Shown here: piece by piece, positions 50,828 to 60,726 of the stretch
Layout: every line of letters starts with the position of its first letter
Numbering within the stretch: the first letter of the stretch is position 1
NCBI GenBank assembly: GCA_041397845.1
Contig: JAWKVW010000004.1
Coordinates: 62,001 to 126,000, forward strand
DNA length: 64,000 nucleotides
Direction of reading: 5' to 3'
Source: JAKPQE01 sp041397845
GTDB lineage: Bacteria; Pseudomonadota; Alphaproteobacteria; Rhizobiales; JAKPQE01
Notes under the pieces: model-generated
The model's database searches: none
What the model saw: only the letters and a program-made list of their open reading frames with translations
Told to the model about the DNA's origin: nothing
Program-made: the position numbers and the translations under genes

Positions 50828-51699
50828 CACACCCGCTCCGTATGCGCGCGGCCGAAGAGGCCCTGGGGCATGACGAAAAGCACGCCGAGAATGACGAGGA
50901 AGGCTATGGCGTCCTTGTATTCGGAGTTGATGTAGCCGGCGCCGAAGGCTTCCAGCAGGCCGACGAGAAGGCCGCCGACGACGGCGCCGATCGGATTGCC
51001 CATGCCGCCGAGCATCGCCGAGGCAAAGCCCTTCAGCGCCAGCAGCGTGCCGACATCGTAGCTCGTCAGGGTGATCGGCGTGATGAGCACGCCGGCGATG
51101 GCGCCGATGGCGGCCGAGACGCCGAAGGACAGGGCCATCACGAAAGTCGTGTTGATGCCGACGAGGCGGGCGGCAAAGCGGTTTGCGGCCGTCGCCAGCA
51201 CGGCCTTGCCGGTCAGCGTGTGGGTGAAGAACACGTAGAGGGCGATGAAGATGACGATCGCCGTGCCGAGTACCCAGAAGCTCTGCGGCAACAGGGCGGC
51301 GCCGCCGATGCGTAGCGGTTCATCGCCCGAGAAAGCCGGCAGCGAGTGAAACTGCTTGTCGAAGACGATCTGGGCAAGACCGCGCAGGAAGATCGAGGCG
51401 CCGATCGTGATGATGATCAACGTCACCGGCGGGGCATCGCGGGCCGGCTCGATGGCCAGCCATTCGAGCGCCAGGCCGACGATGACGGCGACGACGATCG
51501 AGCCGAGCGCGGCAACCGGCAGCGGCATGCCGGCGGCGTAGGCGAACACGGTGACCATGCCGCCGATCATGACGAACTCGCCCTGGGCGAAGTTCACCAC
51601 GTCGGATGCGTTGTAGATGATCGTAAAGCCGAGCGCGACGAGGGCGTAGATCGCCCCGACGGTCAGGCCGGAAAAGGCGAATTGCAGAAAATCGGCCAT
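50827..51699 (-). CDS. livH: branched-chain-type ABC transporter permease (LivH)
   Basis: 290-residue permease: GLTVGAIYALVALGFTIIYN (typical N-terminus), VNFAQGEFVMIGGMVTVFAY, a cytoplasmic loop ANRFAARLVGINTTFV and the final helices ending in LFVMPQGLFGR. It partners LivM in the membrane. Confidence 0.93.
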   Translation of the reverse strand: MADFLQFAFSGLTVGAIYALVALGFTIIYNASDVVNFAQGEFVMIGGMVTVFAYAAGMPLPVAALGSIVVAVIVGLALEWLAIEPARDAPPVTLIIITIGASIFLRGLAQIVFDKQFHSLPAFSGDEPLRIGGAALLPQSFWVLGTAIVIFIALYVFFTHTLTGKAVLATAANRFAARLVGINTTFVMALSFGVSAAIGAIAGVLITPITLTSYDVGTLLALKGFASAMLGGMGNPIGAVVGGLLVGLLEAFGAGYINSEYKDAIAFLVILGVLFVMPQGLFGRAHTERV

Positions 51700-51807
51700 G
51701 TCGATTGCCCTGTGGGTCCGGGGTCCGGCACCGGGAAAACCGGCGCCGGATGGCGGATCGGAGGGCCGGCGCGCCGCATTACGTCGACGCGCCGGATCGT
51801 CCGGGGC

Positions 51808-52956
51808 TTACTTGACGAGCGTCCAGTCGCCGCCCTTGATCTCGAGCATGCGGAACGCGGTCAGGTCGAGGCCGAGATGGTCGGTCGCCGACATGTTGAC
51901 GACGCCGGCCGTGCCCATGAAGCCGGAGGTTTTCTCGATCTCGTCGCGGACGGCGGCGGGCTCCTCGGAGCCGGCGCGGGTCATCGCGGCGGTGAGGATG
52001 TAGAGACCGTCATAGGCATGGCCGCCGAAGGTCGAGACCGGCTGGCTGGTCTTTTCCTCGTACATCGCCTTGTAGCCGGCGACGACGGCCTTCTGCGGGT
52101 CGCTGTCGTCGAGCTTGTCGGCAACGAGCAGGGCTGCGGCCGGCAGGCGGACGCCCTCGGCGGCATCGCCGGCAAGGTCGATGTAGCTCTTGGAGGCAAC
52201 GCCGTGGCTCTCATAGAGCGGCAGTTCGATGCCGAGCTGCTTGTAATTGCGGGTCACGATCGCCGGGCCCTGGCCGAAGCCGGGGTTGAGGACGGCCTGG
52301 ATGTCGGCCGTGCCCTTCAGGTTGGTGAGCTGCGGCGTCATGTCGGAGTCCTTCGGACCATAGGTCTCGTCGGCAAGGATCTCGATGCCGTAATCCGGCG
52401 CGACCGCCTTGCACTGACCCTGCATCGACTTGCCGAAGCCGCCGGTGCCCGAAATCATGCCGATCTTCGAAATGCCCTTGGCCTTCATGTCCTCGAAGAC
52501 CTTCTGGCAGGCCATCTTGTCGGTGTGCGGGGTCTTGAACACCCACTTCTTCACCGGGTCGATGATGACGACGGCGCCGGCGAGCGAGATGAACGGCAGC
52601 TCGGCGTCCTCGAAGACGGGAACCATGGCCATGGTGGTGCCGGTGGTCGAGCCGCCGACGACGGCGACGACGCCATCTTCCTCGACGAGGCGCGTGGCGA
52701 AGGTCTTGGCGGCATTGGCATCGCCGGCGTCGTCATAGACGACGAGCTCGAGCTGCTTGCCGTTGACGCCACCCTCGGCGTTGATCTTCTCGACATACAT
52801 CTTCAGCGTCTTGTCCTCGGGATCGCCAAGGAAAGAGGCGGGACCGGTGATGGAGAGCACCGAACCGATCTTGATGGTGTCGGCGGCAAAGGCGGAGCCG
52901 GCGAGAAGAACGGCGGACGCGGTCACCGCGCCCATCATCAGGGTCTTCAGTTTCAT
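51808..52956 (-). CDS. ABC transporter substrate-binding protein (LivK-like)
   Basis: 382-residue periplasmic binding protein with signal peptide (TLMMGAVTASAVLLAGSAFA) and type I fold: IKIGSVLSITGPASFLG, VVAVVGGSTTGTTMAMVPVF, SKIGMISGTGGFGKSMQGQ. The strong match is to amino-acid/aromatic-acid receptors; because it lies between paaN and the liv permeases in one transcript, an aryl acid such as phenylacetate is a likely ligand. Ligand cannot be read from sequence. Confidence 0.92.
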   Translation of the reverse strand: MKLKTLMMGAVTASAVLLAGSAFAADTIKIGSVLSITGPASFLGDPEDKTLKMYVEKINAEGGVNGKQLELVVYDDAGDANAAKTFATRLVEEDGVVAVVGGSTTGTTMAMVPVFEDAELPFISLAGAVVIIDPVKKWVFKTPHTDKMACQKVFEDMKAKGISKIGMISGTGGFGKSMQGQCKAVAPDYGIEILADETYGPKDSDMTPQLTNLKGTADIQAVLNPGFGQGPAIVTRNYKQLGIELPLYESHGVASKSYIDLAGDAAEGVRLPAAALLVADKLDDSDPQKAVVAGYKAMYEEKTSQPVSTFGGHAYDGLYILTAAMTRAGSEEPAAVRDEIEKTSGFMGTAGVVNMSATDHLGLDLTAFRMLEIKGGDWTLVK

Positions 52957-53007
52957 CTTGTTTTTTCCTCCCTCACGCTCCGTTTTCGGAGCGGCGCTTA
53001 TCCAGGT

Positions 53008-54682
53008 TCAGGCGACGCGTGGACGGCGCATTGTCGCTACCCGGAACCGGTTGGCCACAAAGGCCGAATCGGTCAGACACGCATTGCCGGCAGGGTTGCC
53101 ACCGGTCACGTGGTAATCGCTGAATGCCGCAGATTGGTTCACGAAGATGCCGCCGGTCAAGTTCACGGACAGCGGCACTCCGGCGCGGGCAAAGGCGTTT
53201 CCGGCCGCCTCGACGGTGCCCTCGTCGGTGGAATAGAGCGCCGCGGTGATCGCGCCCCTGGTGCGGGCCGCGGCGGCGGCGCGGGAAATGGAGTCGGCCG
53301 TATCGTCGGTCGCGACGATGAAGCTGATCGGGCCGAACCGCTCCTCGGTATAGGCCGCCGCGTCGGTTGCCGCGTCGACCGCCAGGATCAGCGGGGTCGC
53401 CGTGCGGGCGCCCGGGAATCCGGGGATTTCCACCGAGCCGGAAGGTCGCACGACGCGGCCGAGGCCGGCCGTCTCGTTGACCCGGGCAACGGTCGCGGGG
53501 TTCTGCACGGCGCCAAGGACGGCGGCGGCGCGCTCGGGGTCGGCGAGCAGCTTGTCGATACCCCGGGCGATCGCGGCGGCGACCTCGTCGAAGCTCTTGT
53601 GGCCATCGTCGGTGTCGATGCCGCCGCGCGGCACGAAGACATTCTGCGGCGCGGTGCACATCTGTCCGGTGTAGAGCGACAGCGAGAACGCGACGTTCTG
53701 GCACATGCCCTTAAAGTCGGACGTCCCGTCGATGACGATGGAATTGACGCCGGCCTCCTCGGTGTGGATCGCCGGGGCGGGGGAATTCTCGCGCAGCCAG
53801 CGGCCGAAGACCGGCGAGCCGGTGAAGTCGATGACGCCGATGCGCGGGTCGGTGACGAGGTCGCGGGTGACCGGCGCGTCCGGCTCGTCGGCGAGCAGCA
53901 GCAGCACGTCAGGATCGAAGCCGGCCTCGGCGAGGACCTCGCGGCCGATGCGCACGGTGAGCGCCAGCGGCACCAGGATCGCGCCCGGATGCGGCTTGAC
54001 GATCACGGCATTGCCGGTGGCGAGACTGGCAAAGAGGCCGGATAGGTGTTCCAGGTCCGGGAAGGTCGAGCAGCCGATGACGGTCGCGATGCCGCGCGGC
54101 ACGATCCGGTGGAGTCTTCTCAGGATCGGCGGGGCCTTGCCCTGGGGCTTGGCCCAGACCGCCGCCGCCGGCACGCGGGTCATCTCGTCATAGGCATAGG
54201 CGACGGCCTCGAGGCCGCGATCCCTGCGCAGCGCAGGTCCGCCGGCCTGAAAGGCCATCATGAAAGGCCTGACCGGGGTGGTGCATCACCGCCATCGCCA
54301 TCAGGAAGCTATCCCGGTTGAGGCGATGGAGGATTTCCAGACAGACGCCGGTGCGCTCGTCGATCGGAGCATCCGCCCAGCGCGGCGCGGCCGCCTCGGC
54401 GGCGGCGATGGCCGCATCGACCGTCAGCGCCGGATAGGTGATGCCGAGATCGAAGCCGTACGGGGAGGCTTCCTTGCCGACGCGGCCGCCGCTCGTTGCC
54501 TGATCAAGGGCAAACGGCTTGCCGAGCATCTCCTTGAAAGCCGCCTCGGCATCGGCCCTCGCCGTCTCGCCGTAGATCCTGCCGGACGGCATCTCCGGAT
54601 AGGCGCTCCAGTAGCCGCGGGTGATCGCCGCTTCCAGCGCCTTGTCCAGCAGCTCGCGATGAGCGCCCATGAAACCGGACAT
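53008..54682 (-). pseudogene. paaN: PaaN-type phenylacetate ring-cleavage aldehyde dehydrogenase, frameshifted
   Basis: Aldehyde dehydrogenase superfamily, ~558 aa if joined. The first ~135 residues (54682-54275; GYWSAYPEMPSGRIYGE, FLMAMAVMHHPGQAF) lie in one frame and the remaining 417 (TVIGCSTFPDLEHLSG, ITFTGSP-like VIDFTGSPVFG, YTGQMCTAPQNVFV with the catalytic Cys) in another. The joint at ~54265 looks like one extra base; nearby residues also differ from the family (GGPALRRDRG where GGPHAQDRG is usual), so sequence quality is poor there. First gene of the paaN-livKHMGF-fadJ operon, divergent from paaG. Confidence 0.82.
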
Positions 54683-54731
54683 GCTTTCGTCCCTCCCCCG
54701 GCGACCCGTCATCGCAGGCGCCTTATCGTCG

Positions 54732-54758
54732 TTGACATCGTTCGATTGCGCTCATAAT
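54732..54758 (+). promoter_or_regulatory. candidate sigma-70-type promoter toward paaG
   Basis: TTGACA (54732-54737) and CATAAT (54753-54758) with a 15-base spacer in an AT-rich patch; the spacing is short for sigma-70. A palindrome that could be a TetR operator follows at once. Confidence 0.35.
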
Positions 54759-54764
54759 AATTCG

Positions 54765-54784
54765 TTGACCGACCGGTTGATCAG
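54765..54784. promoter_or_regulatory. candidate PaaR (TetR-type) operator
   Basis: Imperfect inverted repeat TTGACCGACC / GGTTGATCAG (7 of 10 pairs) containing the ACCGACCGGT core, located between the divergent paaN and paaG genes and directly after the candidate promoter. Phenylacetate regulons controlled by TetR-type PaaR use ACCG/CGGT-type palindromes, so the paaR gene downstream is the natural binder. Confidence 0.5.
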
Positions 54785-54871
54785 CTATTTCTCAGCGAGA
54801 CGCGCAAGGCAAAACCGGCAACAATCAGAACGCGGCGAGCAACGACCGCTTCCACAAGGAGGACGCGCGCA

Positions 54872-55658
54872 ATGTCATCGGAGTCGATTCTCGTCGAGAG
54901 GCGCGAGGGCTATCTGGCGATCACGCTGAACCGGCCGGACAAGCTGAATTCATTCAACGAGGAAATGCACGGGCTGCTGAGCGGCGCTCACGCGTGCCGC
55001 ATCCGACCCGGACTGCCGGGCGGTGCTTTTGACCGGGGCTGGCAAGGGGTTCTGCGCCGGGCAGGATCTCGGCGACCGGGTGAACCCCGACTTCGGCCCG
55101 CCGGATCTCGCGGACACGATCGGGCGGCTCTACAATCCGCTTGTCCGGCAGATGAAGGCTCTGCCGATGCCGATCGTTCGCCGTCAACGGGGTCGCCGCC
55201 AGCGCCAGTGCCAACATCGCGCTGGCCTGCGACATCGTGCTGGCGGCGCGGTCGGCGAAGTTCATCCAGGCCTTTGCCAAAATCGGCCTTCTGCCGATTC
55301 CGGCGGCACCTATTTCCTGCCGCGCCTCGTCGGCGATGCGCGGGCGCGGGGTCTGGCGCTGCTCGGCGAGCCGCTGACGGCGGACAAGGCCGAGGACTGG
55401 GGGATGATCTGGAAGGCGGTCGACGACGACCGGCTGCAGGCGGAAGCGCATGCGCTCGCCGGCCATTTCGCAACCCAGCCGACGATCGGCCTTTCCTACA
55501 TCAAGCAGGCGCTCGCCGCCTCGCACGACAATTCGCTCGACGGCCAGCTCGAGCTCGAGCGCGAGCTGCAGGGCAAGGCGGGACGGACGCCGGACTATGC
55601 CGAGGGCGCGCGCGCCTTCATGGAGAAGCGCAAGCCCCGGTTCACCGGCCGCGCCTGA
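54872..55658 (+). pseudogene. paaG: PaaG-type isomerase of the crotonase family, frameshifted
   Basis: Joined frames give one ~262-residue crotonase: ILVERREGYLAITLNRPDKL, then VLLTGAGKGFCAGQDLGDR, NPLVRQMKALPMPIV, FAVNGVAASASANIALACD, IVLAARSAKFIQAFAKIGLL, PDSGGTYFLPRLVGDARARG and a C-terminal EKRKPRFTGRA. The CAGQDL and PDSGGT motifs are those of PaaG, which converts ring-1,2-epoxyphenylacetyl-CoA to oxepin-CoA. About four breaks (near 54985, 55175, 55305 and others) are each one or two bases long; CCGGATTCC to CCGATTCC at ~55300 is a homopolymer loss. AAGGAGG precedes the ATG. Confidence 0.8.
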
Positions 55659-55688
55659 AACGCCTGCAGCCTGAAAGGTCTGAGATCG

Positions 55689-56132
55689 ATGACACCGCAA
55701 GAGCTGGCGCGGGCCTGCGCCGAGACGATGCTGCTGGACGACAACACGGTGAGAAGCCTTGGCTTTTCCGTCGATGAGGTCGGTCCCGGCCGGGCCGTGG
55801 TGACGGTCACCGTCGACGAGCACATGACAAATGGCCACGGCATCTGCCATGGCGGCTACATCTTCACGCTGGCCGACACGGCGTTTGCCTATGCCTGCAA
55901 CACTTATAACCAGCGCACGGTGGCGCAGCACTGCTCGATCACCTTCATCAAGCCGGCGATGATCGGCGAGACGCTGACGGCGACCGGCACGGAGCGGATG
56001 CTCGACGGCCGCAACGGCATCTACGACATCACGGTCACCGGCGCCGAGGGCGCGGTCGTTGCCGAGTTCCGCGGATTCTCGCGCACGATCGCGGGCACCA
56101 TCCTCGAGGAAAAGACGGGAGCGCCGGCATGA
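55689..56132 (+). CDS. paaI: hydroxyphenylacetyl-CoA thioesterase PaaI
   Basis: 147-residue hotdog-fold thioesterase with MTNGHGICHGGYIFTLADTA (the catalytic Asp lies in LADTAFAY) and ITFIKPAMIGETLTATGTE. It hydrolyses stalled hydroxyphenylacetyl-CoA esters and frees CoA. Intact among broken neighbours. The stop overlaps paaJ ATG by four bases. Confidence 0.93.
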   Translation: MTPQELARACAETMLLDDNTVRSLGFSVDEVGPGRAVVTVTVDEHMTNGHGICHGGYIFTLADTAFAYACNTYNQRTVAQHCSITFIKPAMIGETLTATGTERMLDGRNGIYDITVTGAEGAVVAEFRGFSRTIAGTILEEKTGAPA

Positions 56133-57328
56133 CCGAGGCTTTCATCTGCGGCGGCGTCAGGACGCCGATCGGCCGGTATGGCGGCGCGCTTGCCGCGGTG
56201 CGGCCGGACGACCTTGCGGCGCATGCGATCCGGGAGCTGATGGCGCGGGTGCCGTCGCTGCCCGGCGCGGCGATCGACGACGTGCTGATGGGCGCGGCCA
56301 ACCAGGCGGGCGAGGACAACCGCAACGCGGCGCGGATGGCGGCGCTGCTCGCCGGGCTGCCCGACACCGTGCCGGGCGGCACGATCAATCGTCTTTGCGG
56401 CTCGGGGCTCGATGCGGTCGGCAGCGCGGCGCGGGCGATCCGGGCTGGCGAGGCAGAGGTGATGATCGCGGGCGGCGTCGAATCCATGTCGCGGGCGCCA
56501 TTCGTCATGCCGAAGGCCACCGCGGCGTTTTCACGCAATGCCGAAATTTACGACACGACGATCGGCTGGCGGTTCGTCAACCCGCTGATGAAGGCGCAAT
56601 ACGGCATCGACGCTCGATGCCGGAGACGGCGGAAAACGTCGCCGCCGACTTCAACATCTCGCGCGCCGACCAGGACGCGTTCGCGCTGCGCTCGCAGGCC
56701 GCGCCGCGGCGGCGCAGGCGCGCGGCCGCTTTGCCCTCGAGATCGCGCCGGTGACCATCCCCGGCCGCAAGGGCGATACCGTCGTCGAACATGACGAGCA
56801 CCCGCGCGAGACCACCATCGAGGCGCTCGCCAAGCTGAAGGCGCCATTCCGCGAGGGCGGCTCGGTCACCGCCAGCAGCGCCTCGGGCGTCAATGACGGC
56901 GCAGCGGCGCTGATCGTCGCGTCCGGCGCGGCGGTCGAGAAATACGGCCTGACGCCGCTTGCCGGGTGGCCGGCATGGCGACCGCCGGCGTGCCGCCACG
57001 GATCATGGGCATCGGGCCGGCGCCGGCGAGCCAGAAGCTTCTCGGCCGGCTCGGCCTGTCGATCGGCGATGTCGACCTCGTCGAGCTGAACGAGGCATTC
57101 GCGGCCCAGGGACTTGCCGTCATGCGGATGCTCGGCCTTGCCGACGATGCCGGCCACGTCAATCCGAATGGCGGCGCGATTGCGCTCGGCCATCCGCTCG
57201 GCATGTCCGGGGCGCGCCTTGCGCTCACCGCCGCCATCGAGATGCGCGAGACGGGCATCACCCGCGCGCTTTGCACCATGTGCATCGGCGTTGGTCAGGG
57301 TATCGCCCTGATGCTCGAAAAAGCATAA
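56129..57328 (+). pseudogene. paaJ: 3-oxoadipyl-CoA / dehydrosuberyl-CoA thiolase (PaaJ/PcaF type), frameshifted
   Basis: Thiolase of ~400 aa across frames: FICGGVRTPIGRYGGAL, TINRLCGSGLDAVGSAARAI (acylated Cys ~90), GGVESMSRAPFVMPK, then MPETAENVAADFNISRADQD, FALEIAPVTIPGRKGDTVVE, SGVNDGAAALIVASG, ELNEAFAAQGLAVMRML, NPNGGAIALGHPLGMSGARL (catalytic His) and LCTMCIGVGQGIALM (second Cys). Breaks near 56615, 56700-56720 and 56970 split the frame; the last is one missing C in a C-run. It would release acetyl-CoA and succinyl-CoA units at the end of phenylacetate degradation. Confidence 0.82.
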
Positions 57329-57428
57329 TACGCCCCGACGGATGACCCGGCTGCCGGAAGGCAACGACAAGACCGGCCGGCAATGACGGGTGCACGCTTC
57401 GGGGGAAGCGCTCAAGGGGAGGAATACC

Positions 57429-58738
57429 GTGCTCGATCTGGCACCGAAAAAGGAAGAGCTCGAAGGATCGAGGTCGCCTCGCGCGACGAAATCGCGGCGC
57501 TGCAGGTGCGCCGGCTGCGCTGGTCGCTGCGCCACGCCTATGAGAACGTCGAGCACTACCGCAAGACGTTCGACGCGGCGGGCGTTCATCCGGACGACTT
57601 CCACAGCCTTTCCGACCTTTCGAAGTTTCCCTTCACGGTGAAGCAGGACCTTCGCGACCACTACCCGTTCGGCATGTTTGCGGTGCCGCGCGAGCAGGTG
57701 GTGCGCGTCCATGCCTCCTCGGGCACGACCGGCAAGCCGACCGTCGTCGGCTACACGCAGAACGACATCGACACCTGGGCGCGGCTGATGGCGCGCTCGA
57801 TCCAGGCATCGGGCGGCCGGCGCGGCATGGCGGTGCATGTCTCCTACGGCTATGGCCTGTTCACCGGCGGCCTTGGCGCGCATTACGGCGCCGAGGCGCT
57901 CGGCTGCACGGTCATTCCGGTTTCCGGCGGCATGACCGAGCGGCAGGTGCAGCTCATCACCGACTTCAAGCCCGACATCATCATGGTGACGCCGTCCTAC
58001 ATGCTCTCGGTCCTCGACGAGTTCCGGGCCCAGCAGATCGACCCGCGCGGCTCGTCGCTGAAGGTCGGCATCTTCGGCGCCGAGCCGTGGACCAACTCGA
58101 TGCGGGCCGAAATCGAGGATGCCTTCGACATGCATGCCGTCGACATCTACGGCCTGTCGGAGGTGATGGGCCCGGGCGTCGCCAACGAATGCGTCGAGAC
58201 GAAGGACGGGCTGCACGTCTGGGAAGACCATTTCTATCCGGAGATCATCGACCCGGTGACCGGCGAGGTGCTGCCGGACGGCGAGGTCGGCGAGCTCGTC
58301 TTCACGTCGCTGACGAAGGAAGCCTTCCCGGTGATCCGATACCGGACGCGCGACCTGACGCGGCTCCTGCCGGGCACGGCGCGGTCGATGCGGCGCATGG
58401 AGAAGGTGACCGGCCGGTCGGACGACATGATCATCCTGCGCGGCGTCAATGTCTTTCCCTCGCAGATCGAGGAACAGCTCCTGCGCTGCGAGGGACTTGC
58501 GCCGCATTACCAGATCGAGTTGACACGGACCGGTCGTCTCGACGACATGCATGTCAAGGTCGAGGCGCGGGCCGGCCATACCGATGCCGACGAGCGGCAG
58601 GCACAGGCCAAGCTCCTTGCCCATCACGTCAAGAGCGTCGTCGGCGTGACCATCAAGGTCACGGTCGCCGATCCGGGCGGCGTCGAGCGGTCGGCCGGCA
58701 AGGCCAAGCGCATCGTCGACCTGCGGCCGAAGGACTAG
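57429..58738 (+). CDS. paaK: phenylacetate-CoA ligase, one 5' frameshift
   Basis: ~437 aa. GTG 57429 follows GGGGAGG and opens VLDLAPKKEELE, which then continues as RIEVASRDEIAALQVRRLRW in another frame: one A seems lost in GAAAGG at ~57463. The rest is intact and diagnostic: SSGTTGKPTVVGYTQNDIDT (ATP loop), GADTG-like GIFGAEPWTNSMRAEIEDAF, DIYGLSEVMGPGVANEC and MIILRGVNVFPSQIEEQLL. Activates phenylacetate with ATP and CoA, the entry step of the pathway. Confidence 0.9.
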
Positions 58739-58762
58739 TCTGCGCCGCAACAGAGAGGCAAC

Positions 58763-59356
58763 ATGGCACGACCCAGGGCCAGCGACTATGACGACAAGCG
58801 CCGGGCGATCCTCGATCGCTCGGCCGAACTTTTCGCGCGCTCGGGTTTCGACCGCACCTCGATGAGCCAGATCGCCGATGCCTGCGGCGTCTCCAAGGGC
58901 CTGCTCTACCACTACTACCAGAACAAGGACGCGCTGCTGTTCGACATCATCGAGCGGCACCTGACCGAGCTGATCGAGGCGGTCGAGGCGGCGGATACGC
59001 CCGATGACGCGCCGGACGCCCGCCTCAGGGCGCTGATCTTCGCCCTGCTCGAGGCCTATCGGGACGCCGACGCCGAGCACAAGGTGCAGATCAACGATCT
59101 CGGCGTCCTCTCCGAGGAGCGGCAGGACGCGCTGAAGGCGCTGGAACGCCGGCTCGTGACGATCTTCGCCGAGGCGATCGCGGCGGCCAATCCGGCGCTC
59201 GGCGAGGCCTCGCGCCTGCTCAAGCCGGTCACCATGGCACTCTTCGGCATGGTCAACTGGAGCTACATGTGGTTCCGCGACGGCGGCGCGCTGACCCGCG
59301 AGGACTATGCCGACATCGTTGCCCGCCTCATCATCGAGGGCTCGAAGGGGCTTTGA
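58763..59356 (+). CDS. TetR family regulator, probable PaaR
   Basis: 197 aa: RRAILDRSAELFARSGFDRT, SMSQIADACGVSKGLLYHYY (recognition helix) and a C-terminal ligand domain (AEHKVQINDLGVLSEERQDA). It follows paaK by 24 bases with AGAGAGG upstream, so it is in the same transcript. TetR-type PaaR proteins in proteobacteria bind palindromic operators released by phenylacetyl-CoA. The name is inferred from position. Confidence 0.85.
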   Translation: MARPRASDYDDKRRAILDRSAELFARSGFDRTSMSQIADACGVSKGLLYHYYQNKDALLFDIIERHLTELIEAVEAADTPDDAPDARLRALIFALLEAYRDADAEHKVQINDLGVLSEERQDALKALERRLVTIFAEAIAAANPALGEASRLLKPVTMALFGMVNWSYMWFRDGGALTREDYADIVARLIIEGSKGL

Positions 59357-59371
59357 GGCGCGACGGGGCCG

Positions 59372-59537
59372 CTGTTGCCACCCTCACCCGACCTGCGCCA
59401 ACGCTTTGACGGAACGTCAAAGCGAAGCTCCGGCATCCCTCTCCCTGAAGGGCGAGGGATCGCGCCGAATGTGGCGTGGTGCTTGCTGAACCGGCCGGCA
59501 TGCAGGGTGCGATGGCGCCAGCGTATCGCACCGGGAG
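59372..59537. repeat. dispersed intergenic repeat, copy B (~166 bases)
   Basis: Same element as at 2606. The distal hairpin has perfect arms GGTGCGAT / ATCGCACC around an 11-base loop, and the TTTGACG/CGTCAAA hairpin has a GAA centre. It fills the space between paaR and paaX. Confidence 0.75.
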
Positions 59538-59659
59538 ACGGGGCGACGGCCGAAATTGCCATGCCGGCGCCGCTGTTGCGGCCGGACCAGCGCGGAAAAC
59601 ACAGCCACGGTGCACGCCGGGGGGCGCTTTCGGCTTTCCAAGCAAAACCCAACTGCTCT

Positions 59660-60580
59660 ATGGAAGGCGGCATGGACGGGATGAAAGGCGGCGGTGCCGT
59701 CGACACCATGCTCGAAGTCTATCACGGGCGCACGCCGATCCGGGCGTGGTCGCTGATCGTGACGCTTTATGGCGATGCCATCGTGCCGCGCGGCGGCTCG
59801 CTCTGGCTCGGCTCGCTCATCGAGATCATGGAGGCCTTCCGGATCGACGCCGGCGTCGTGCGCACCGCGATGTCGCGTCTTGCCGCCGACGGCTGGCTGG
59901 AGCGCACCCGCATCGGCCGCAACAGCTACTACCGGCTGAGCCGCCGCGGCCGCACCGGCTTTCTCGAGGCGGCCCGCCGCATCTATGCCGTGCCGACCGC
60001 CCGCTGGGGCGGCCGCTGGCATGTCGCCACCATTCTTGGCGAGCCCGGCGAGCGCGGCTCGACCCGCCAGCTCCTGACCGAGCGCGGCTTCATGGCGCTT
60101 GCCCCGAACGTTCTCATCGCCCCGCTGTGCGAGGCCGACGATGGCGGCCGCACCCTCGCCCTCGACGGCGAGCCGGTCATCATCATGGAAGCGGCCGGCG
60201 GCACGCCCGACGAGGCCCGCCGTCTCGCCGCCGAGACCTGGAAGCTGGAGCCGCTGGAGCTTGGCTACCGCCGCCTTGCGACCCTGTTCGAGGCCCTGCG
60301 CGAACGGCTGGCCCTTGAGCCGCTCGACGGCCGCGACGCCCTCGTGCTGCGCACCCTCGTCATCCACGAATACCGCCGCGTGATGCTGCACGACCCGCTG
60401 CTGCCAGCCGAACTGCTGCCGCCGGGCTGGCCCGGCCATCTGGTGCGGGCGCTCTGCGCCGACATCTATCGCAAGGTCGCCGGCCCCGCCGACACCTGGC
60501 TCGGCGACAACGCCCGCAACGAAGCCGGCCCGCTGCCCGAGCCCGACGCGGTCTTCAGGACACGCTTCGGCGGACTTTGA
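59660..60580 (+). CDS. PaaX family transcriptional repressor
   Basis: 306-residue protein with the PaaX layout: an N-terminal winged helix after ~20 residues (RAWSLIVTLYGDAIVPRGGS; EIMEAFRIDAGVVRTAMSRL; LERTRIGRNSYYRLSRRGRT), then the central thermonuclease-like ligand part (ARWGGRWHVATILGEPG) and a C-terminal helical part with RTLVIHEYRRVMLHDPLLPAELLPPGWPG interrupted only by loops. PaaX represses phenylacetate genes until phenylacetyl-CoA binds. ATG 59672 (after GGAAGG) and ATG 59681 are alternative starts. Confidence 0.9.
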   Translation: MEGGMDGMKGGGAVDTMLEVYHGRTPIRAWSLIVTLYGDAIVPRGGSLWLGSLIEIMEAFRIDAGVVRTAMSRLAADGWLERTRIGRNSYYRLSRRGRTGFLEAARRIYAVPTARWGGRWHVATILGEPGERGSTRQLLTERGFMALAPNVLIAPLCEADDGGRTLALDGEPVIIMEAAGGTPDEARRLAAETWKLEPLELGYRRLATLFEALRERLALEPLDGRDALVLRTLVIHEYRRVMLHDPLLPAELLPPGWPGHLVRALCADIYRKVAGPADTWLGDNARNEAGPLPEPDAVFRTRFGGL

Positions 60581-60726
60581 TGGGCTTTGACGGGCTGTCA
60601 GGGCGAAGTGCCGGCACGCCGCCTTGTCGCCGGCCGCCCGATCGGGTAGGACGACGGCACGCCGGGACGGGGGCTCACCCCGGCCCGCGCTTCGTTTTTC
60701 GCGCGACAATCCCGGAAGATCGAACC

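Noticed and set aside
51346..54045. An 899-codon open frame on the plus strand
   Set aside because: It lies opposite livH, the binding protein and paaN, which have family motifs and organised overlaps. Long antisense frames are expected in DNA with strongly GC-biased third positions.
56651..59080. An 809-codon open frame on the minus strand
   Set aside because: Antisense to paaJ, paaK and paaR; translation is repetitive in Arg, Gly, Asp and His without domain sense.
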